NCBI GenBank assembly: GCA_023957375.1
Contig: JAMLHB010000002.1
Location: 1,054,001 to 1,118,000 of the forward strand
Length of the DNA stretch: 64,000 bases
Source: Flavobacteriales bacterium
GTDB lineage: Bacteria; Bacteroidota; Bacteroidia; Flavobacteriales_F; PHOS-HE28
Reading direction: 5' to 3'
In this document: piece by piece, positions 60,716 through 64,000 of the stretch
Numbering within the stretch: position 1 is the stretch's first letter
Layout of the letters: every line of letters begins with the position of its first letter
Translations under genes and position numbers: made by a program
The notes under the pieces: model-generated
The model's input: only the letters and a program-made list of their open reading frames with translations
What the model was told of the DNA's origin: nothing
The model's database searches: none

Positions 60716-61215
60716 TACGGCTTGGCCGGAGGCAGCGGGCCTGGCGCCACTATGGCGGGCGGCTCAATGTTGTCGGGCACCACGTACAGGCCGGGAAATT
60801 CGGCCTTCAGGGAACCGCGCAGGATCTCCGCGCCCACCCGATCGCGCAGGTCGCCCACCCGCACCCGGAAGTTGGGGGCCAGGTAGCTGAGGTAGGCCGG
60901 AATGTCCGGATGCTGCAGCAGGAATGCCCTCCGGGTATTTTCAGCTTGGCCCCGGTCGCCCAGGAAGATCTGCACGCGATAGCCCTTCAACGGCCGCTTC
61001 GTCGCCGTGTATTCGGCCATCAGCGCTTTGATCCGTGCGCTTTCAAGCACCTTCACTTCCCCAGGGGAGAACCGCGCCGTGTCCTGCACCGCACTGCCGG
61101 GCAGGATGGTGGCCGTGGCCCGTGGAACCTGCGGGAGCGGAACGGTGGAATGACCATCTTGCTGGGCAAAGGCTGCCCCTGCAACTAAGCAGGCGAGGAA
61201 GGCAATGGCACGCAT
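60715..61215 (-). CDS. Exported SPOR-domain protein
   Basis: The 166-residue protein has a signal peptide (AIAFLACLVAGAAFA). Its C-terminal half fits a SPOR domain (GYRVQIFLGDRGQAENTRRA near 85-105, then PNFRVRVGDLRDRVGAEIL), a fold that binds denuded peptidoglycan glycan strands at division or remodelling sites. Its last codon and stop adjoin the repeat element, so the C-terminal tail (PGPLPPAKP) may have been altered by that insertion. It is divergent from the actA operon. Confidence 0.85.
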   Translation of the reverse strand: MRAIAFLACLVAGAAFAQQDGHSTVPLPQVPRATATILPGSAVQDTARFSPGEVKVLESARIKALMAEYTATKRPLKGYRVQIFLGDRGQAENTRRAFLLQHPDIPAYLSYLAPNFRVRVGDLRDRVGAEILRGSLKAEFPGLYVVPDNIEPPAIVAPGPLPPAKP

Positions 61216-61455
61216 GGAGGGAGGCCAAATGTAGGTCCGGTGCCTGCATCGCAAGTAGTGTGCTATGCCGCAGGCGCATCGTTCCCGCATGGACTTGGGC
61301 GGCTTGCCAAGGGGATCAAATGACACCCCCGTGACAGTGGAATGGCCAATAATGGTGCGGGTTGCACGGACCGCGCCCTTATTTGGAAGTAATCTAAATA
61401 AGAGGGTTCCGCGCCAGCCGTTGGTGCAATGGGTAGCGCCGTATCGCTTCGCGGC

Positions 61456-61463
61456 TACTTTTG
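61456..61463 (+). promoter_or_regulatory. TAnnTTTG promoter element of the act operon
   Basis: TACTTTTG is an exact match to the -7 consensus, 43 bases before the ATG at 61507. Confidence 0.6.
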
Positions 61464-61506
61464 CCCGGCGTAGATCCGCCTGGATCCGTACTCAAAATTG
61501 TCCGGA

Positions 61507-62823
61507 ATGTCCTTTGCATGCAGGCTTTTTAAGCGTTCGATCGGGCTTTGTGCCCCACTGGCCATCCTTGTTTTCCTGCTGAGCGGCGTGAGCGCGTCCG
61601 CACAGGTGGACCAAGCGGTTTACGACAACGGCGAGAAGCTGTTCAAGGCCAATTGCGGCAGCTGCCACAAGCCCGACAAGGACATGACCGGCCCTGCCGT
61701 GAAGGGCGCCAAGGAACGCTGGGACGGCAAGGGCGACGTGCACGAGTGGATCAAGGACAGCCAGGGCTACATCAAGTCCGGCAATGCGCACGCCAAGCAA
61801 ATCTTCGAGGAGCACAACAAGATCGTGATGCCCCCCCAGGCTCTGAGCAATGAGGAGATCGACGCGGTGCTGTACTACGCGGACAACTTCGCCCCGGCAG
61901 GTGGCAAAAAGGTGGCGGAAGCCCCTGCGGCCGCGGCCGAGCAACCCTCCAACACGTGGGAATGGCTCTTAGTTACCGCGCTGGTGCTGTTGGTCGTACT
62001 GCTCTCCTTAGGCGGTGTAAGCCGCCAGCTCTCCGACGCCGTTCGTGAGAAGGAGGGCCTGCCTGCGGAACCCCGGTTGGGTACCTGGGGCCGGATCAAG
62101 CGCTGGGCCGGGCGCAACAAAGGCTGGGCCTCCGTGGTCGTGCTGCTGTTCGTGGTATGGGCGCTCGTGTTGCTGTGGAACTTCATGTTCAACATCGGCG
62201 TGTATGGTGGGGACAAGGTGGCCCATTACAAGCCGAGCCAGCCGATCGCTTTCGACCATACGCTACACGCGGGCAAGGACAACTTGGCCATCAACTGCCA
62301 ATACTGCCACAGCAGTGCCGAGAAAAGCAGGCATGCCGGCATCCCCAGCGCCAATGTGTGCATGAACTGCCACCAGGCGGTGAGCGAAGGACCCAAGACC
62401 GGTACGGCCGAGATCGCCAAGATCTATGAGGCTGTAGGTTGGGACCCGGAAGCCATGAAGTACACCGGGCCGCAGAAACCCATTGTATGGAACAAGGTGC
62501 ACAACTTGCCCGACCACGTGTATTTCAACCACTCGCAGCACGTGAAAGTGGGCAAGCTGGAGTGCCAGGAGTGCCATGGGCCGGTGGATACCAAGATGGA
62601 CCAGGTGGAGCAGTGGAGCCCGCTGACCATGGTATGGTGCCTGGATTGCCACAACACCAAGGAAGTGGCGCTGACGGGTACCGACAACGGCTACTACCAG
62701 GAGATCCACCGGCGCCTGACCGAAACCCCGATGGGACAGCGCGAGCTGCGCAAGTACTTGGAAGACGAGAAGGTCACGGTTCGTGAACTCGGCGGCTTCG
62801 AGTGCGCCAAGTGCCATTATTAA
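61507..62823 (+). CDS. actA: Alternative Complex III subunit ActA with extra N-terminal monoheme domain
   Basis: Alternative Complex III oxidises quinol and passes electrons to cytochrome c or an oxidase. The 438-residue protein has a signal sequence ending near ASAQ, then a class I cytochrome c domain (GEKLFKANCGSCHKPDKDM; CxxCH at 50-54). Two transmembrane helices follow near 155-180 and 205-225, then a multiheme domain with five more CxxCH motifs (CQYCH, CMNCH, CQECH, CLDCH, CAKCH). The multiheme part fits the pentaheme ActA subunit. The extra N-terminal heme may correspond to the separate ActE-type monoheme cytochrome of other species, or may be normal here. actB follows after 19 bases. 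Confidence 0.88.
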   Translation: MSFACRLFKRSIGLCAPLAILVFLLSGVSASAQVDQAVYDNGEKLFKANCGSCHKPDKDMTGPAVKGAKERWDGKGDVHEWIKDSQGYIKSGNAHAKQIFEEHNKIVMPPQALSNEEIDAVLYYADNFAPAGGKKVAEAPAAAAEQPSNTWEWLLVTALVLLVVLLSLGGVSRQLSDAVREKEGLPAEPRLGTWGRIKRWAGRNKGWASVVVLLFVVWALVLLWNFMFNIGVYGGDKVAHYKPSQPIAFDHTLHAGKDNLAINCQYCHSSAEKSRHAGIPSANVCMNCHQAVSEGPKTGTAEIAKIYEAVGWDPEAMKYTGPQKPIVWNKVHNLPDHVYFNHSQHVKVGKLECQECHGPVDTKMDQVEQWSPLTMVWCLDCHNTKEVALTGTDNGYYQEIHRRLTETPMGQRELRKYLEDEKVTVRELGGFECAKCHY

Positions 62824-62842
62824 GATCGATCAGCCTATACAG

Positions 62843-64000
62843 ATGTCGAACAAGAAGCAGTACTGGCAGGACCTGTCCGAACTGGATCCCGCCGCCCCGC
62901 CCGCCCCGGCCAATGCGCACGAGTTCAATGAACCGATGCCCTTGGACCAGGTGTTGGCCGACGGCGGCATTGCAGGCAGCACCACCAGCCGCCGCGATTT
63001 CCTGAAATTCCTGGGCTTCTCCGTGGGCGCGGCCACCTTGGCGGCCTGTGAGGCACCGGTGATCAAGAGCATCCCCTATGTGAACAAACCCGAGGAGATC
63101 ACCCCCGGGGTGGCCAACTGGTATGCCAGCACCTATTACGACGGCGAGGACTTTGCCAGCGTGCTGGTGAAAACCCGCGAAGGCAGGCCCATCCACATCA
63201 CCGGCAACCCCCGCTTCGGGATCAACCGCGACCCGGCCTCCGGGCGGTCCGCCGTGAATGCGCGCATCAACAGCAGCGTGCTTTCACTGTATGACAGTGA
63301 GCGGTTGGCCGGGCCCATGCAGGTGGCCGACGGGAAGCCCGTGCAAAAGACCTGGGCCGATGCGGACAAGGCAATTGGTGATGGGCTGGCCAAGGTCAGT
63401 GCGGGCGGCAAGCGCATCGTGCTGCTCAGCAACACGGTGATCAGCCCCAGCATCCAGGCCGCCATCGACGTGTTCAAGGCCAAGCACGGGCTGAACATCA
63501 GCAACGACCCTGCCGTGAGCGCCAGCGTGGGGGGAGGAGTGGAGCATGTGCAGTACGATGCCGTGAGTTATGCGGCCACCGCCAGCGCCAACTTGAAGAC
63601 TTTCGGAAAGTGGGCCTTCCCTGGCCTGGACCTCGGCAAGGCCGACGTGCTGGTGGGCATTGGCGCTGATTTCCTGAGCAACTGGGGAAGCACCACGGAG
63701 AACACCTGGCAATATGCCAGCCGCCGCAAGCCGGAAGAAGCCACTGCCGCCCGGCCCATGAGCCGCCACTGGCAGTTCGAAGCCCGCATGAGCATGACCG
63801 GCGCCAATGCCGACCGCCGCGTGGCCGTGAAACCCAGCCAGGCACCCCACGTGGTGGTGGCCCTGCACAACGCCATTGCCGCCGCCACCGGCGGAAGCAG
63901 CGCAGGCAAGGCCGATCTGCCCGAAGCCGCCGCCGCCGCCGTGGCCCAATGCGCCAAGGAATTGGTGGCGGCCCGGGGAAAGAGTTTGGTGGTGTGCGGA
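62843..64000 (+). CDS. actB: Alternative Complex III molybdopterin-oxidoreductase-like subunit ActB, N-terminal part
   Basis: The frame is open to the end of the window (386 residues seen). It starts with a twin-arginine-type signal (TTSRRDFLKFLGFS near residues 47-60) ending in a lipobox-like LAACEAP. A molybdopterin-oxidoreductase-like fold follows, with VNKPEEITPGVANWYASTYY and NPRFGINRDPASGRSAVNARI. In Alternative Complex III this subunit has lost the molybdenum site and carries Fe-S clusters in a later domain not visible here. It follows actA by 19 bases. Confidence 0.92.
   Translation, partial: MSNKKQYWQDLSELDPAAPPAPANAHEFNEPMPLDQVLADGGIAGSTTSRRDFLKFLGFSVGAATLAACEAPVIKSIPYVNKPEEITPGVANWYASTYYDGEDFASVLVKTREGRPIHITGNPRFGINRDPASGRSAVNARINSSVLSLYDSERLAGPMQVADGKPVQKTWADADKAIGDGLAKVSAGGKRIVLLSNTVISPSIQAAIDVFKAKHGLNISNDPAVSASVGGGVEHVQYDAVSYAATASANLKTFGKWAFPGLDLGKADVLVGIGADFLSNWGSTTENTWQYASRRKPEEATAARPMSRHWQFEARMSMTGANADRRVAVKPSQAPHVVVALHNAIAAATGGSSAGKADLPEAAAAAVAQCAKELVAARGKSLVVCG

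Noticed and set aside
1-64000. tRNA, rRNA or CRISPR features
   Set aside because: Reading both strands I found no cloverleaf with a GTTCRA-type T arm, no ribosomal RNA sequence and no regularly spaced repeats with unique spacers.

Overview
The window looks like chromosome from a high-GC member of the Bacteroidota. Three things point there. Several secreted proteins end in type IX secretion (T9SS) type-A sorting domains. The promoter motif TAnnTTTG recurs just upstream of genes and often abuts the start codon. The right edge begins an Alternative Complex III (actA-actB) operon, which is common in this phylum. No tRNA, rRNA or CRISPR array was seen. Coding density is high on both strands.

Layout. 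1-7.1 kb: a PAS sensor fragment coupled to a MORN-repeat protein, rpiB, an M28 peptidase, a TlpA-like lipoprotein and an ALDH7-type dehydrogenase. 7.4-11 kb: a methyltransferase and mnmG, with three parS-like centromere sites in and around mnmG, then a long intergenic region with a decayed MITE-like element. 11-15.8 kb: a receiver protein, an NtrC-type regulator and a PAS histidine kinase, then a Sua5-type tRNA-modification gene. 15.8-17 kb: a complete ISAs1-type insertion sequence with 19-bp inverted repeats and a 10-bp target duplication, sitting in the last sense codon of the sua5 gene. 17-26.8 kb: dxr-rseP, a receiver, an FAD oxidoreductase, a glutamate-synthase-like FMN protein, moaA, a DNA glycosylase, a GT87-type membrane protein and fdhD. 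26.8-33.9 kb: a T9SS cargo cluster in which an M43 metalloprotease is cut in two by an in-frame amber codon. 34.2-35.9 kb: a nitrosative-stress-like group (truncated globin, Ric di-iron repair protein, hemerythrin). 35.9-37.2 kb: a repeat-rich segment with one small element inserted in another, plus a 225-bp MITE whose tips match the insertion sequence. 37.3-41.6 kb: DMT exporter, yicC-gmk-nadD, udk and two small ORFs. 41.6-46.9 kb: a second MORN protein, a five-heme cytochrome with a T9SS tail, a diheme cytochrome and a small basic protein. 47-54.8 kb: a Cys/Met-metabolism PLP enzyme, a second M43 protease, two exported proteins and polA. 55 kb: one AT-rich gene between related repeats, apparently acquired. 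56-60.5 kb: rimP-nusA-infB. 60.5-64 kb: a second copy of the nested repeat family, a SPOR-domain protein and actA-actB, cut off by the window end.

Together the genes cover core housekeeping (translation, replication, isoprenoid, NAD, nucleotide and tRNA-modification steps), respiration and a surface or secreted layer. The mobile and repeat fraction is the most informative unusual part: an autonomous IS, a MITE with its tips, an older relative of that MITE, a nested insertion, and an AT-rich cassette-like gene.
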